A stretch of DNA of 64,000 nt from an unicellular cyanobacterium SU3 (GCA_002172675.1 NETF01000165.1:1-64000), one strand, 5' to 3'. Numbered from the stretch's first letter, positions 1 to 9,307 are shown. The notes: a model not told the origin generated them from the letters alone. Numbers and translations: made by a program.

Positions 1-126
1 TTAAGTCCAATCTTCTATTATATAAAACAAACTTATGTTTAAGGAGGTTTTTTGGGCTGTTTCAACGTAAATTGGCGATCGCAGATTAACGTTTCGCCTC
101 TCTGAAACTGAGTTTGTGATCTACTG
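1..126 (-). mobile_element. End of an insertion sequence, continuing off the left edge
   Basis: These 126 bases are, as far as I can read by eye, an exact reverse complement of 15162-15287, which is the left end of the insertion sequence inside the GIY-YIG gene. The terminal inverted repeat ends at 126 (CAGTAGATCACAAACTCAG read on the minus strand). The transposase would start near position 10 on the minus strand with TTG and run out of the window, so this copy could be full length. Its target duplication cannot be checked because the other end is outside. Confidence 0.8.
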
Positions 127-416
127 AAGCTATCTGCTGGTTCTATATACTTCGGGACGGAACAACAGTTTAAAAATGCGTTTTTCTTTCATATTGACAA
201 TTGTAAACTGTAGCAGATAAGCATTCTATAAAATTGAGAATATTTTTATGTTTTGTAGGGGCATAATAATATTATGCCCATCACTTTATGAATTATCTCT
301 TAGTGGTTAATTATGATTAATATTTACAGGATAATCCTCAATTGCATTTTAAAGATGCAAAAATCTTTAAACAAGCATTAATGAATAGCGTCTAATTTGT
401 TAAAATAATTCAAAGA
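127..416. other. AT-rich gap with one 21-bp perfect palindrome
   Basis: No coding sequence is supported here. A perfect palindrome, GGGCATAAT-AAT-ATTATGCCC, lies at 258-279; it could be a small hairpin or an interspersed repeat. The rest is AT-rich spacer between the insertion sequence end and the 3' end of rnpB. Confidence 0.5.
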
Positions 417-821
417 AAAGAGTTGGACATAAGCCGGATTCTGTTCAATGGAGAGTTATCTATCTAGGATATTTGTTACCAAATATCTCATGCGGTACAC
501 CTAAAACGGGACAGGAAAAAGACCAACCTTTTGCCCCTCCGACCTTGCTCCCGACCGGGGTTTACCGAGCCAGTACCTCACGATACTGCTGGTGCGCTCT
601 TACCGCTAAACCTTTGCACCCTTACCTCTTTCAGCTATCAGTTTTCAGTCGTCAGTAATTAGCTGTTCACTGTTAACTGTCAAAAGGCGGTATTTTTCTG
701 TGGCACTATCCTCACGCTCACGCGCACTGGGAGTTATCCAGCAAGTCTGGTCTTTCAGGAGTCCGGACTTTCCTCGAATGGGTAATCTCTGACCCATCCG
801 CAACTCTCGCGCCAACTCTTT
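417..821 (-). ncRNA. rnpB: RNase P RNA (bacterial class A, cyanobacterial)
   Basis: This is the catalytic RNA of RNase P, which matures tRNA 5' ends. On the minus strand I see the conserved 5' core GAGGAAAGTCCGGACTC (near 775), the block GATAGTGCCACAGAAA (near 700), and the 3' signature ACAGAATCCGGCTTATGTCC (near 425-445) that pairs with the 5' part. The 5' and 3' ends (AAGAGTTGG and CCAACTCTT) are complementary and form P1, which sets the approximate ends. A variable helix near 630-680 contains heptamer-type repeat sequence (TCAGTTTTCAGTCGTCAGT), as often seen in cyanobacterial rnpB. The exact ends could be off by a few bases. Confidence 0.95.
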
Positions 822-833
822 TCTATTTCTATT

Positions 834-2000
834 TTAGTCTTTTTTTGAGAGGGGAATGTTAGGACGGGCAAAAGGTTTAAACCAACCCCTTCGCCAAAAG
901 AAAAAGATTAAACCCCCTGCGATCGCAGCCATCAACCCTAAACAGCCAAAATAACCCCAACGGGTCTTAAGTTCTGGCATATATTCAAAGTTCATCCCAT
1001 AAACACCAGCAATAAAAGTTAAAGGAATAAAAATCGTTGAAACAACGGTCAAAACTTGCATCACCTCATTCATTTTATTACTCATTGAAGATAGATAAGC
1101 ATCCATTAAAGAAGAGGCTAATTCTCGATAAGTTTCCACAATATCTAAAATTTGAATGACGTGATCATAACAGTCTCGAAAATAAATTTGTGCTTCAGAA
1201 CTAATGAGAGAACTTTCCCCTCTAACTAACATATTAGTGACATTTCTTAAGGGCCAAATAGCGCGACGTAGGGCTAATAATTCTCGTCTAATGACATAAA
1301 TTTCTTTTAATTGATTGGTATTTGGAGACATGGCTAATTCATCTTCTATATCTTCGATGCGATCGCCATAGTCTTCTAAAACGGGAAAATAACCATCAAT
1401 AATGGAGTCTAACAATAAATACATTAAATAGTCAGCCTCTTGTTGTCTGACTTTCCCTTGATTTGCTCTAATTCTTTCTCTAACAATATCAAAACAATCT
1501 TCGATTTCTTCTTCTTGAAAAGTTAATAAATATTTATTGCCTAAAACAAAACTCACCTGTTCGCTTTCAAAGCCTACTTCATTTGCATTAGGACGAACCA
1601 TCTGAACAATTAAGACTAACTGTTCATTATAGTCTTCAAGTTTAGGTCGTTGAGGCACATTCACCACGTCTTCTAATAATAAGGGATGGAGTTTAAAAAT
1701 ATCCCCAATTTGTTTAAGAACTCTCTCACTTCCTAACCCTTGAACGTCCATCCAAGAAATAGTATTTGTTCCTAAATAAGGGGTTAAAGCTTTGGGGGTA
1801 ACATCTACTTTCCGAATGGCATGAGACCCATCATAATCGATTAAAACGATACGAGAAGGTTTAGCATCTGGTTCTATATTTAACTTTCCCGGTTCGCTAC
1901 CGGGTTCATCAAAAAAGTAATCAAAATAATCAGATTCTTCTTCTTTTTGTAGTTCTTCTGGGTTTAATATTTGAGGGTCTGTAATCGGTGATTGAGTCAT
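834..2000 (-). CDS. corA: CorA family magnesium/cobalt transporter
   Basis: This 388-residue protein is an inner-membrane divalent cation channel of the CorA family, which takes up Mg2+ (and can carry Co2+ or Ni2+) as a pentamer. The N-terminal two thirds is a soluble, acidic and helical domain. The family signature GMN is at residues 335-337, after the first transmembrane helix (LTVVSTIFIPLTFIAGV). A second helix (CLGLMAAIAGGLIFFFW) follows, then a basic tail. The length is slightly above the usual 320-370. It stands alone, 20 bases downstream of an acetyltransferase gene on the same strand, and may be co-transcribed with it. Confidence 0.93.
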   Translation of the reverse strand: MTQSPITDPQILNPEELQKEEESDYFDYFFDEPGSEPGKLNIEPDAKPSRIVLIDYDGSHAIRKVDVTPKALTPYLGTNTISWMDVQGLGSERVLKQIGDIFKLHPLLLEDVVNVPQRPKLEDYNEQLVLIVQMVRPNANEVGFESEQVSFVLGNKYLLTFQEEEIEDCFDIVRERIRANQGKVRQQEADYLMYLLLDSIIDGYFPVLEDYGDRIEDIEDELAMSPNTNQLKEIYVIRRELLALRRAIWPLRNVTNMLVRGESSLISSEAQIYFRDCYDHVIQILDIVETYRELASSLMDAYLSSMSNKMNEVMQVLTVVSTIFIPLTFIAGVYGMNFEYMPELKTRWGYFGCLGLMAAIAGGLIFFFWRRGWFKPFARPNIPLSKKD

Positions 2001-2020
2001 AATTTCTTTTTAATTATCTA

Positions 2021-2524
2021 TTATATTTTTGAATCTAAATGCAGTCCCATAATAATCAAATCTCTTTCGATATTATCCAATTTAGCTACTTTTGGCAAGT
2101 ATCCCCATTTTTGAAAGTTATATTTTTTGAATAAATTTAAACTGGGTTGATTATGAGCAAAAATAAATCCGAGTAAATTAGTTAATCCTAATTTTGGACT
2201 TTCTTCTATTACATATCCTAACAGTTTTTTACCGATTCCTTGACCTCGACAACTTTCGGCGATATATAAACTGATTTCTGCTGTATTTTTATAAGCTGGA
2301 CGACCATAAAAATGTTGTAAACTAATCCAACCTACTACTTTATTATTATCTTCTATAACCCAAACTGGATAATGTTTATGATCTCTTTCTTGAAACCACT
2401 TTAACCGACTTTCTACTGTTATTTTTTGTAAATCTCCTGTGGCAATACGACTGGGAATACTACCATTATAAATTTCAACAATCTCTTCTAAATCTTCTAA
2501 TTTTGCTAGTCTTATTTTCTCCAT
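2021..2524 (-). CDS. GNAT family N-acetyltransferase (phosphinothricin acetyltransferase-like)
   Basis: This 167-residue enzyme would transfer an acetyl group from acetyl-CoA to a small amine or protein amine. The GNAT core is visible: N-terminal IRLAKLEDLEEIVEIYN, a central strand with AEISLYIAESCRG, and the acetyl-CoA loop RGQGIGKKLL (Q/RxxGxG/A, near residues 93-101), followed by AHNQPSLNLFKKYNFQKWG. The overall pattern resembles phosphinothricin/methionine sulfoximine acetyltransferases (PAT), but the substrate cannot be told from sequence. It lies just upstream of corA on the same strand. Confidence 0.85.
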   Translation of the reverse strand: MEKIRLAKLEDLEEIVEIYNGSIPSRIATGDLQKITVESRLKWFQERDHKHYPVWVIEDNNKVVGWISLQHFYGRPAYKNTAEISLYIAESCRGQGIGKKLLGYVIEESPKLGLTNLLGFIFAHNQPSLNLFKKYNFQKWGYLPKVAKLDNIERDLIIMGLHLDSKI

Positions 2525-2779
2525 ATTCTCGTTCCTAGCGTTAATCCTCTAACAATATTAAAAATTAATTTTTTTGAGTTATCTTTTTTATTTTAAACAA
2601 TTTTTTTGGTTAACTTCTTGATCAATCATAAACGATTGACAACCTCTTTAATCCATTTTTACACTACAATTTTTAGTCAACATAAACCCATTTTCATCTT
2701 GGCTTTTTATAAATACATAGTTGTCAATTCTAAAAATCTAAAAGGCTAATTAGATATTTTTGTTGTCAGTAAATAGATT

Positions 2780-3205
2780 CTATTGCAACTTTTGAGTAAT
2801 TGCTTTTTTGTAAACTTTTTGAATCGCTTTAAGAATTTTATCAAAAGCTGATTTAGGAGATTCTTGATCGGGATCAAGTAATTGTAATTTAGTTAACAGT
2901 TGGGCTTCTTGCATTTGAACATCCCCGTCACTATAAATTAAAGCACTCAAGGTTTCTAATAATTCTTGATAGTCTTGGCGAGTGGGATTATCTCCTAAAT
3001 AGTCTTCTAACCACTGATAACATTGAGTGGGCTGGACTGGTTTTAATTCTGATAAAAGGGACTTTAGATCCACATCTTCGGATAACCCATGAGTCTGGGC
3101 CATTCGTTTTAAATAATCTCTTTCTTCTACTTGAATGATGCCATCAATCCAAGCTGCACCAATGAGAATTTTTAGCAGTTGTTTCTTTTGAGTTTGAGTA
3201 TCCAT
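2780..3205 (-). CDS. TerB-like domain protein
   Basis: This is a 141-residue, probably cytoplasmic, all-helical protein. The pattern LLKILIGAAWIDGIIQVEE followed later by LSALIYSDGDVQMQEAQLL is typical of TerB/DjlA-type acidic helical domains, with two DG-containing turns that may bind metal. The biochemical role is unknown; in cyanobacteria such proteins occur as stand-alone genes. It lies 68 bases upstream of rsmB's 3' end on the same strand and is separated from the acetyltransferase by a 255-base AT-rich gap in which I see nothing. Assignment is by fold pattern only. Confidence 0.7.
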   Translation of the reverse strand: MDTQTQKKQLLKILIGAAWIDGIIQVEERDYLKRMAQTHGLSEDVDLKSLLSELKPVQPTQCYQWLEDYLGDNPTRQDYQELLETLSALIYSDGDVQMQEAQLLTKLQLLDPDQESPKSAFDKILKAIQKVYKKAITQKLQ

Positions 3206-3273
3206 TATTAGTCACTCTTGTATTTTTTCTCTATCTTTATGATGAAATATTTTTAAGGTAAATAGAGGTTCTC

Positions 3274-4632
3274 TCAACCTTTCTTTAACTTCACCATAAA
3301 AAAACCGTCGGTATGATGTTCGTGGGGTAAGATTTCTATCCACTTTGATGATGTCACAAAGGGGGAAAAAAGCCAATCAGCCGAAGGGGGTTCTATATTC
3401 CACTGAGAATGATGGGTTAAAAAGTTTTCTATGATGTGTTGATTTTCTGTTGGGTTGAGGGTACAAGTGGCATAAACCAGAGTTCCTTGCGGTTTGACCC
3501 ATTGGGCTGCTTGGATTAATATCTCTTGTTGTAAATGGGATAATTCTTGGATTTTTTCAGGAGTCTGTCGCCAGCGAATATCTGGGTGTCGGTGAAGGGT
3601 TCCCAACCCAGAACAAGGAACATCCACTAAAACCCGATCGCCTTTGTTGATAAATTGCGTTAAATGACGACTATCTCCTAAAATAGTTTGAATTGAGTTT
3701 AATTGTAATCGTTGGGCGTTTTGTTGCACTTTTTTGAGACGGGAAGGGGTGCGATCGCAAGCAATAATAGTACCTTGATCCCCCATTAACTCAGCAATAT
3801 GGGTGGTTTTGCCCCCTGGAGCTGCACAAGCGTCGATAATGGTTTCTCCGGGTTGGGGATCTAGTAAATAACTCACCAGTTGTGCGCTACTATCTTGTAT
3901 GGTCCAGTGGCCTTGTTCAAACCCTGGTAAGGTTTGTATGCTTCCTATTTTTCCCTGTAGTCTTAAGGTACAAGGAAAAGGAGTCAATGGGGTGGCGTTA
4001 ACTCCTGCTTCGATAAGTTGGGTTTGTAGGGTTTTTATGGTGGTTTTTAAAGGGTTAATACGAATGTCAATGGTGGGGGTTTGATTAAACCAATCACATA
4101 ATTTTTCGGTGGTTTCTTCTCCCCATTGTTTGACCCATGTTTCGCTCATCCAGTCGGGAAAGCTATATTTAATGGCAATTTTTTCAATGGGGTTAGGGGG
4201 TAATATTAAAGGATCTTGACTCTCGTCACGTCTACGAATATATTGCCGTAAAATGCCATTAACTACCCCTGAAAGCTGATTGAGTTTATAGTCTTTGGCT
4301 AGGTTAACACTGGTATTAACCGCAGCAGAAGGGGGAATATTATTGAGATATCTTAATTGATAAAGTCCAATATGAAGAATACGTCGTAAGTCTGGGGGTT
4401 GTTGTTGTGCCGTTTTTTTTCCCAGTTGATCAATTAAGGTGTCTAAAGTTCGTTGATGACGAACAATACCATAAACCAGTTCTGTGCATAAACTGCGATC
4501 GCTAGGATTAAGATTAGTTTGATTTAATGCTCGATCTAAGGCAATATCGGTGTAAGTATGGTTTCGATCAATCTGTCGTAAAATATCTAAGGTTAGTTGA
4601 CGGGCGTTCGTATTTTTCTGAGTAGGAGACAT
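3274..4632 (-). CDS. rsmB: 16S rRNA (cytosine(967)-C(5))-methyltransferase
   Basis: This enzyme methylates C967 of 16S rRNA using S-adenosylmethionine. The 452 residues comprise a NusB-like N-terminal RNA-binding domain (about 1-140, with ARQLTLDILRQID and ELVYGIVRHQRTLD) and a Rossmann methyltransferase domain. SAM-binding motif DACAAPGGKTTHIAEL lies near 267. The catalytic cysteine motifs are VDVPCSGLGTL (PCSG) and YATCTLNPTEN (TCT), with DIRW between them. Length is normal for the family (about 430-450). The gene is intact and begins ATG at 4632, 80 bases downstream of the PAS/GGDEF/EAL gene on the same strand. Confidence 0.95.
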   Translation of the reverse strand: MSPTQKNTNARQLTLDILRQIDRNHTYTDIALDRALNQTNLNPSDRSLCTELVYGIVRHQRTLDTLIDQLGKKTAQQQPPDLRRILHIGLYQLRYLNNIPPSAAVNTSVNLAKDYKLNQLSGVVNGILRQYIRRRDESQDPLILPPNPIEKIAIKYSFPDWMSETWVKQWGEETTEKLCDWFNQTPTIDIRINPLKTTIKTLQTQLIEAGVNATPLTPFPCTLRLQGKIGSIQTLPGFEQGHWTIQDSSAQLVSYLLDPQPGETIIDACAAPGGKTTHIAELMGDQGTIIACDRTPSRLKKVQQNAQRLQLNSIQTILGDSRHLTQFINKGDRVLVDVPCSGLGTLHRHPDIRWRQTPEKIQELSHLQQEILIQAAQWVKPQGTLVYATCTLNPTENQHIIENFLTHHSQWNIEPPSADWLFSPFVTSSKWIEILPHEHHTDGFFMVKLKKG

Positions 4633-4712
4633 TTATACAATAGGGTTTAATATAGTTTCCTGAATTGTGACCAGAAAATCAAGGGTTTTAAGACCCATTG
4701 TTTTAGTAAGTA

Positions 4713-7220
4713 TTAACTCTTAATTCCGAACTCGTGACGACTTCTAATGTCTTGCATGACCCAACGAGTTGCTTCTTCGCTGGTCATGGGTTTAGCAAAG
4801 AAAAAGCCTTGTCCTAATTCACAGTTTAAACCTTGTAATTGATTAAATTGTTCACGGGTTTCGATCCCTTCTGCGACTACATTCATACCTAAAGTATGGG
4901 CTAAGTTAATAATCATCGGCACAATAGCTTTATCAGAAACTCCTAATTTACTAATAAAAGAATGGTCTATTTTTAAAGTATCAATGGGAAATTCATATAA
5001 CCGACTTAAGGAAGAATAACCAGTTCCAAAGTCGTCAATACATAATCCTAATCCTAAGTTTTTTAACTGTTCAACTCTTTGAGTGTGATGTTGTACCGTT
5101 TCTAATAAGCAGCTTTCAGTAATTTCTAGTTTTAACTGCTTTCCTTCAATTGCAGTGGTTTTTAATAAGTCATTTAATTTTTCATTCCACTTTTCTTCTT
5201 TTAATTGTTCCGCTGATACATTAACATTAATCACTAATTGTCCTGCTTTTGTGTTTAAATTTTGCCATGTTTGTAGTTGATAGCAAGCTTCTTCTAATAC
5301 CCACCATCCCAGAGAATTAATTAGACCACTTTCTTCAGCAATGGGAATAAACTCAGCAGGAGAAATATTACCTTTTAGGGGATGTTGCCATCTGACTAAA
5401 GCTTCAAAACCACTTAAATGACCGCTATTTAATTCTACAATAGGTTGATAATATAAGGAAAGTTTTTTATTTTTAATCGCTTGTCTTAGATCAGTTTCTA
5501 GTTGAATACGGATTAAGGCATCTGCTTTTATTTTAGGATTGAATATAGCATAATGTTCTTTTTTTTCTGCTTGTGCTTGATACATGGCTAATTGGGCATC
5601 TTTAACCATACTTTCAGCTTTTCTATAGTTAATATTATTAACATTAATGCCCATATTAATGTTAATAAATACTTTATTTTTTTTGATATCAAAAGGATAA
5701 TTAATAATATTTAAAATTCGTTTAGCAATTAAAATGATTTCTCGTGTTGATTGATTTCTCACTAAGAGAATAAATTCGTCTTCTCCTAGTCTTGCTAAAA
5801 TATCTTCTGTTTTTAGTTTACTTTGTAATCGTCTTATTATTTGAGTAATTAGGTTATTATCTTGGGTAATATTTAAACTCTCGTGTAATAGTTGAAGTCT
5901 ATCTATATGAATGAGAATAATTCCTAATGAATTATCAGGAAAGTTGAGAGAATCTGATAAAATGCTTTGTAAATGTCCATAAAACCATTGACGATTAGGT
6001 AAGTTAGTGACAGAATCTCTTAAATTAATTTCGGCTAATTCTTCTTTTTGATAAATATTATTGTCAATTTTTTTAACATTTCCTTGATAATAAAGCACTT
6101 GTCCGTACTGATCATAAATTCCCCAAATTGTTTCTTCAATATTAATAATTTCTCCAGTTTTACAATAGATTTGGGATTGAAAGTTTATAATTTCTCCGTC
6201 GGTTTTTAAACCGTTTAAAATATGTTCATAGTTTTTGACTTCAACATACAATTGATTGCCCTGATCATTAATCGTATTTAATAAATCATGAGGACTATCA
6301 TAACCGTATAGTTGTGCTAAAGCAGGATTAACATCTAAAAAATAACCGGCAGGACTCAGTTGAAAAATTCCTTGATTACTCTTTTCAAAAATCTTATAAT
6401 ATTGTCGTTCTGCTTGAATTAAAGCTTCTTCTATTTGCTTTCTTTTGCTAATATCCCGAGAGACACATAATATTTCTTTAATCTCTCCTGTTTGTTCATG
6501 AACGATCGCTTTTCCAATAGTTTCTATCCATAGGTAATGGCCTTCTTTATGAACCATACGATAAGTTACTGAGGCTAAAGATTTTTTTTGTTGTAATTCT
6601 TGATAAAATTGTTTAATTAAATCGCAATCTTGAGGATGACTAAATGATGCAATAGATCGATCAATTAAATTGCTTGGAAAATAGCCAAGTAATTGATAAG
6701 AAACTTGAGAAATGTATTGGTAAATTCCCTCTGGTGTATGGGTTGTGATTAAATCCGATAAGTTATCTAAAATGAAAGTATAAGGTGGTTTATAGCTTTT
6801 GAAATAGTCTTGATTTTGTTGTCTTTTGGTAACTTCACGGGAAGTACAAAAAATTTCTTCAATCTCCCCTGTCTCGTGATCAGGAATAACTTTTGCTGAG
6901 GTTTCTAACCAAATATAATGTCCTAATTTATGACGAATACGATAAGTAATCGGATCAATATTCCATTGTTGTTTTAATTGTTCGTAAAATTGTTTAATAA
7001 GATCACAATCTTCAGGATGACATAATGTTTCTGCTGATTGTCCAATAAAAACTAGCTCATTATATCCTAACAATGACTGGCAGGAAGGAGATATATATAA
7101 ATAGATACCTTCTACGGTGTGAAAACTGCTTAAATCAGTCAAACATTCTAAACTTAACTGATAGTATTTATCTACAGTTTCAGATATCTCTTCCCTTGTA
7201 TTTTCTTGGCTATAATTCAT
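4713..7220 (-). CDS. PAS-PAS-PAS-GGDEF-EAL signalling protein, probably a c-di-GMP phosphodiesterase
   Basis: This 835-residue cytoplasmic protein senses a signal and acts on cyclic di-GMP. Three PAS domains (about 20-140, 150-265, 275-395) share the pattern YISPSCQSLLGYN...HPEDCDLIKQFYE and are followed by PAC segments. A GGDEF domain (about 400-560) follows, in which the signature reads GEDEF (RLGEDEFILLV), so cyclase activity may be lost. The C-terminal EAL domain (about 575-820) keeps EALVRW, the Mg-binding segment IDDFGTGYSSLSRL, and KIDHSFI, so phosphodiesterase activity is likely. The first two PAS domains are very similar to each other, suggesting internal duplication. No transmembrane segment is seen. 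Its target pathway is unknown. Confidence 0.9.
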   Translation of the reverse strand: MNYSQENTREEISETVDKYYQLSLECLTDLSSFHTVEGIYLYISPSCQSLLGYNELVFIGQSAETLCHPEDCDLIKQFYEQLKQQWNIDPITYRIRHKLGHYIWLETSAKVIPDHETGEIEEIFCTSREVTKRQQNQDYFKSYKPPYTFILDNLSDLITTHTPEGIYQYISQVSYQLLGYFPSNLIDRSIASFSHPQDCDLIKQFYQELQQKKSLASVTYRMVHKEGHYLWIETIGKAIVHEQTGEIKEILCVSRDISKRKQIEEALIQAERQYYKIFEKSNQGIFQLSPAGYFLDVNPALAQLYGYDSPHDLLNTINDQGNQLYVEVKNYEHILNGLKTDGEIINFQSQIYCKTGEIINIEETIWGIYDQYGQVLYYQGNVKKIDNNIYQKEELAEINLRDSVTNLPNRQWFYGHLQSILSDSLNFPDNSLGIILIHIDRLQLLHESLNITQDNNLITQIIRRLQSKLKTEDILARLGEDEFILLVRNQSTREIILIAKRILNIINYPFDIKKNKVFININMGINVNNINYRKAESMVKDAQLAMYQAQAEKKEHYAIFNPKIKADALIRIQLETDLRQAIKNKKLSLYYQPIVELNSGHLSGFEALVRWQHPLKGNISPAEFIPIAEESGLINSLGWWVLEEACYQLQTWQNLNTKAGQLVINVNVSAEQLKEEKWNEKLNDLLKTTAIEGKQLKLEITESCLLETVQHHTQRVEQLKNLGLGLCIDDFGTGYSSLSRLYEFPIDTLKIDHSFISKLGVSDKAIVPMIINLAHTLGMNVVAEGIETREQFNQLQGLNCELGQGFFFAKPMTSEEATRWVMQDIRSRHEFGIKS

Positions 7221-7513
7221 AAATTTTCTCTCGTACTACATTGAATACAATCGATAGTGAAGACAGAAACTATTGAAAGAGGGAATAAACTCTAAATCTA
7301 AATTATTTTTATCTGCAAAATCTAACTCTAGGCTAACATAACTCAACTATTTTCTGTCGTTAGTAATATTACTCTTTATGTAAAGATTTTGTTGATTTTA
7401 TATAAATTTCGTAATCATATATTTATGAATCTTAATATTTTTTTCAGAAAAAAGTCATTAAAAATGAGCAAGGATAAAACATAATTGATGTTCAATGAGG
7501 AGTTAACTAAATT
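7221..7513. other. AT-rich divergent intergenic region
   Basis: This gap lies between the divergent PAS/GGDEF/EAL and cobI genes. It is strongly AT-rich and holds the promoters of both, but no convincing promoter box or repeat can be singled out. An AGGAG ribosome-binding site for cobI begins at about 7498. Confidence 0.4.
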
Positions 7514-8236
7514 TTGATAAAAAAAGGGTTGGGAACGTTGTACGGCGTGAGTGTGGGAACGGGTGATCCAGAATTAATCACGGTTAAAGGACAACGGATA
7601 TTGCAAGAAACCTCTGTGATTGCTTTTCCCATGGGAGTTAAGAATAAACAAGGTTTAGCTGAAAAAATTATTGACCCTTGGATCACTCCACAGCAAAAAA
7701 AACTACCCCTTCATTTTCCCTATCTTCAAGATGAACAGCAGTTAAAACAAGCGTGGAAAGAAGCAGCAGAAACTGTATGGCAGTCTCTTAATCAAGGAAT
7801 TAATGTGGCTTTTGCTTGTGAAGGAGATGTCAGTCTTTATAGTACCTTTAGTTATCTTGCCCAAACCCTTAAAGAAGATTATCCCCAAGTGATCATACAA
7901 ACTATTCCGGGGGTTTCTTCTCCTATGGCCACTGCATCGGTGTTAGGCATCCCTTTAACCCTTGGTTCGCAAACTTTGGCCATTATCCCTGCTTTGTACA
8001 ATATAGCTGAGTTAGATCAAGTTTTAAGTTGGGCTGAGGTCATTGTTTTATTAAAAGTCAGTTCAGTCTATCCTCAAGTGTGGAAGAAGCTAGAAAAGTT
8101 AAACTTGTTAGATCATGCCTTCATTGTAGAACGGGCAACCCAACCCTCTGAAAAAATCTATCGAAACCTAACTCATTACCCCAATCTTAACCTTTCCTAT
8201 TTTTCCTTGATGATTATCTATACAAAGACAGGGTAA
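7514..8236 (+). CDS. cobI: Precorrin-2 C(20)-methyltransferase
   Basis: This 240-residue enzyme adds a methyl group at C-20 of precorrin-2 (or cobalt-factor II) in corrin ring synthesis for vitamin B12. The tetrapyrrole methylase fold shows as GTLYGVSVGTGDPELITVKG (residues 7-26, with GxGxGDPxLxT), ACEGDVSLYSTFSYL, and TIPGVSSPMATASVLGIPL. The start is TTG at 7514: GAGGAG sits about 11 bases upstream and the methylase signature begins only a few residues in, so no later start fits. It appears monocistronic; a heptamer repeat array follows its stop. Confidence 0.93.
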   Translation: MIKKGLGTLYGVSVGTGDPELITVKGQRILQETSVIAFPMGVKNKQGLAEKIIDPWITPQQKKLPLHFPYLQDEQQLKQAWKEAAETVWQSLNQGINVAFACEGDVSLYSTFSYLAQTLKEDYPQVIIQTIPGVSSPMATASVLGIPLTLGSQTLAIIPALYNIAELDQVLSWAEVIVLLKVSSVYPQVWKKLEKLNLLDHAFIVERATQPSEKIYRNLTHYPNLNLSYFSLMIIYTKTG

Positions 8237-8247
8237 CAACAAAATCA

Positions 8248-8297
8248 CTGACAACTGACAACTGACAACTGATAACTGATAATTGATAACTGATCAC
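8248..8297. repeat. Heptamer tandem repeat (TGACAAC/TGATAAC)
   Basis: About seven 7-base units read TGACAAC three times, then TGATAAC, TGATAAT, TGATAAC and TGATCAC. This is the short tandemly repeated repetitive (STRR) type known from cyanobacterial genomes. It sits directly after cobI and codes for nothing. Confidence 0.85.
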
Positions 8298-8457
8298 CTT
8301 CTTAAAATTTTTTAACATCCTGTAAAGCCTGATACAACGGGGCTTCAGAATAAAAAGACTAGAATGTATTCTTTGTTACAGCAGAAAATGACTTTATTAT
8401 TAGTGAAAATTAGATTATAGTAAACAGTAAGCCTTCCTAGTCACTTGGTAAATTCCT

Positions 8458-8718
8458 ATGAGTCCTATTACTCTAACTTCTCCTTCTCCTTCACCTTCAG
8501 CCCCTTCTACAACCTACACCATTAGCATGATTAAGGATGAAGTCCGTCATCTAGTAGAGACTGGTGTTGTCAGTCGTCAGCAACCTCTTTATGTCCTCTG
8601 TGAGTTTATTCCTCCCCGCGAGTGGGTGTGTGTTGAAACTGAATTAGAAAGATGTGAATACTTATTAAGGGATCAAATTGGAGACTTGATGGCTTGCGAA
8701 AGTTGGGAGAATGATTAA
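8458..8718 (+). CDS. DUF4327 family protein
   Basis: This 86-residue protein of unknown function belongs to a family found in cyanobacteria. The conserved core runs from TISMIKDEVRHLVETGVVSR through the block IPPREWVCVETELERCEYLL to GDLMACESWEND. The first 20 residues are Ser/Pro/Thr-rich and probably disordered. It is a paralogue of the next gene (9065-9307): the C-terminal 60 residues align end to end with SRQQP, IPPREW, EYLLRD and SWxND preserved. The pair most likely arose by duplication. The alanine/serine-rich leader is not a signal peptide. Confidence 0.8.
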   Translation: MSPITLTSPSPSPSAPSTTYTISMIKDEVRHLVETGVVSRQQPLYVLCEFIPPREWVCVETELERCEYLLRDQIGDLMACESWEND

Positions 8719-8820
8719 CTCCTTATTATAAAACTATTCTTATCGTCTTAGCAAGTCTGATTGTTCTATCAACAACCAAACTATATCTTGTTACTCATCA
8801 AACTTTTTGAATATCTCTAT

Positions 8821-8849
8821 TAAGTCCTAGTCCCTTTGATTAGGACTTA
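8821..8849 (+). terminator. Hairpin after the first DUF4327 gene
   Basis: TAAGTCCTA and TAGGACTTA form a perfect 9-bp stem around an 11-base loop. The trailing sequence AAATTATG is only weakly T-rich, so it may be an RNA-stabilising hairpin or weak terminator. It sits about 100 bases after the stop at 8718, in the 346-base gap between the two DUF4327 genes, where nothing else is seen. Confidence 0.5.
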
Positions 8850-9064
8850 AATTATGTCTAACTCATATCTTATACTTTCGATGCCATTTTCTAGTGGTCA
8901 GTCTCAAGAAATAATCCTAAAGGAAAATGGAATTTTTAGCACTTACTGACATAATTAGGGAGAAAATGTCATTAAGAATACAAAAAGACTTTGCAGCTTT
9001 CGTCTGTAAGTTCGATCATTTTAAGGGTCAGGGCCTTGATTTTTACTGGTTTGGTGTTCTACTT

Positions 9065-9307
9065 ATGAATCTTTCCACACAATTTCCTGTTAGTTTTTCC
9101 CGTTATTCTATCGATTTTATACAACAAGAAGCGCGTCATTTAGTTGATCGCGGTTTAATTAGCCGTCAACAACCGATTTCTAGTTTATGTGACTATATTC
9201 CCCCTAGGGAATGGATATGGGTTGAACACGAACTAGAAAAATTTGAGTATTTATTACGCGATCGCATCAGTGATCTCATTAGTTCAGAAACTTGGTCTAA
9301 TGACTAA
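9065..9307 (+). CDS. DUF4327 family protein (second copy)
   Basis: This 80-residue paralogue of the gene at 8458 has unknown function. I place the start at ATG 9065 (MNLSTQFPVSF) because the family homology begins just after it. The frame is open upstream to 8927, but those 46 extra residues have no counterpart in the paralogue. The conserved blocks are HLVDRGLISRQQPI, YIPPREWIWVEHELEKFEYL and SETWSND. The small size, charge and helix content suggest a soluble protein. It is convergent with the phasin-like gene, from which a palindromic repeat separates it. Confidence 0.75.
   Translation: MNLSTQFPVSFSRYSIDFIQQEARHLVDRGLISRQQPISSLCDYIPPREWIWVEHELEKFEYLLRDRISDLISSETWSND

Noticed and set aside
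473-658. Open frame of 61 codons on the plus strand
   Set aside because: It lies wholly inside rnpB on the opposite strand and its translation follows from the structured RNA sequence; no ribosome-binding site.
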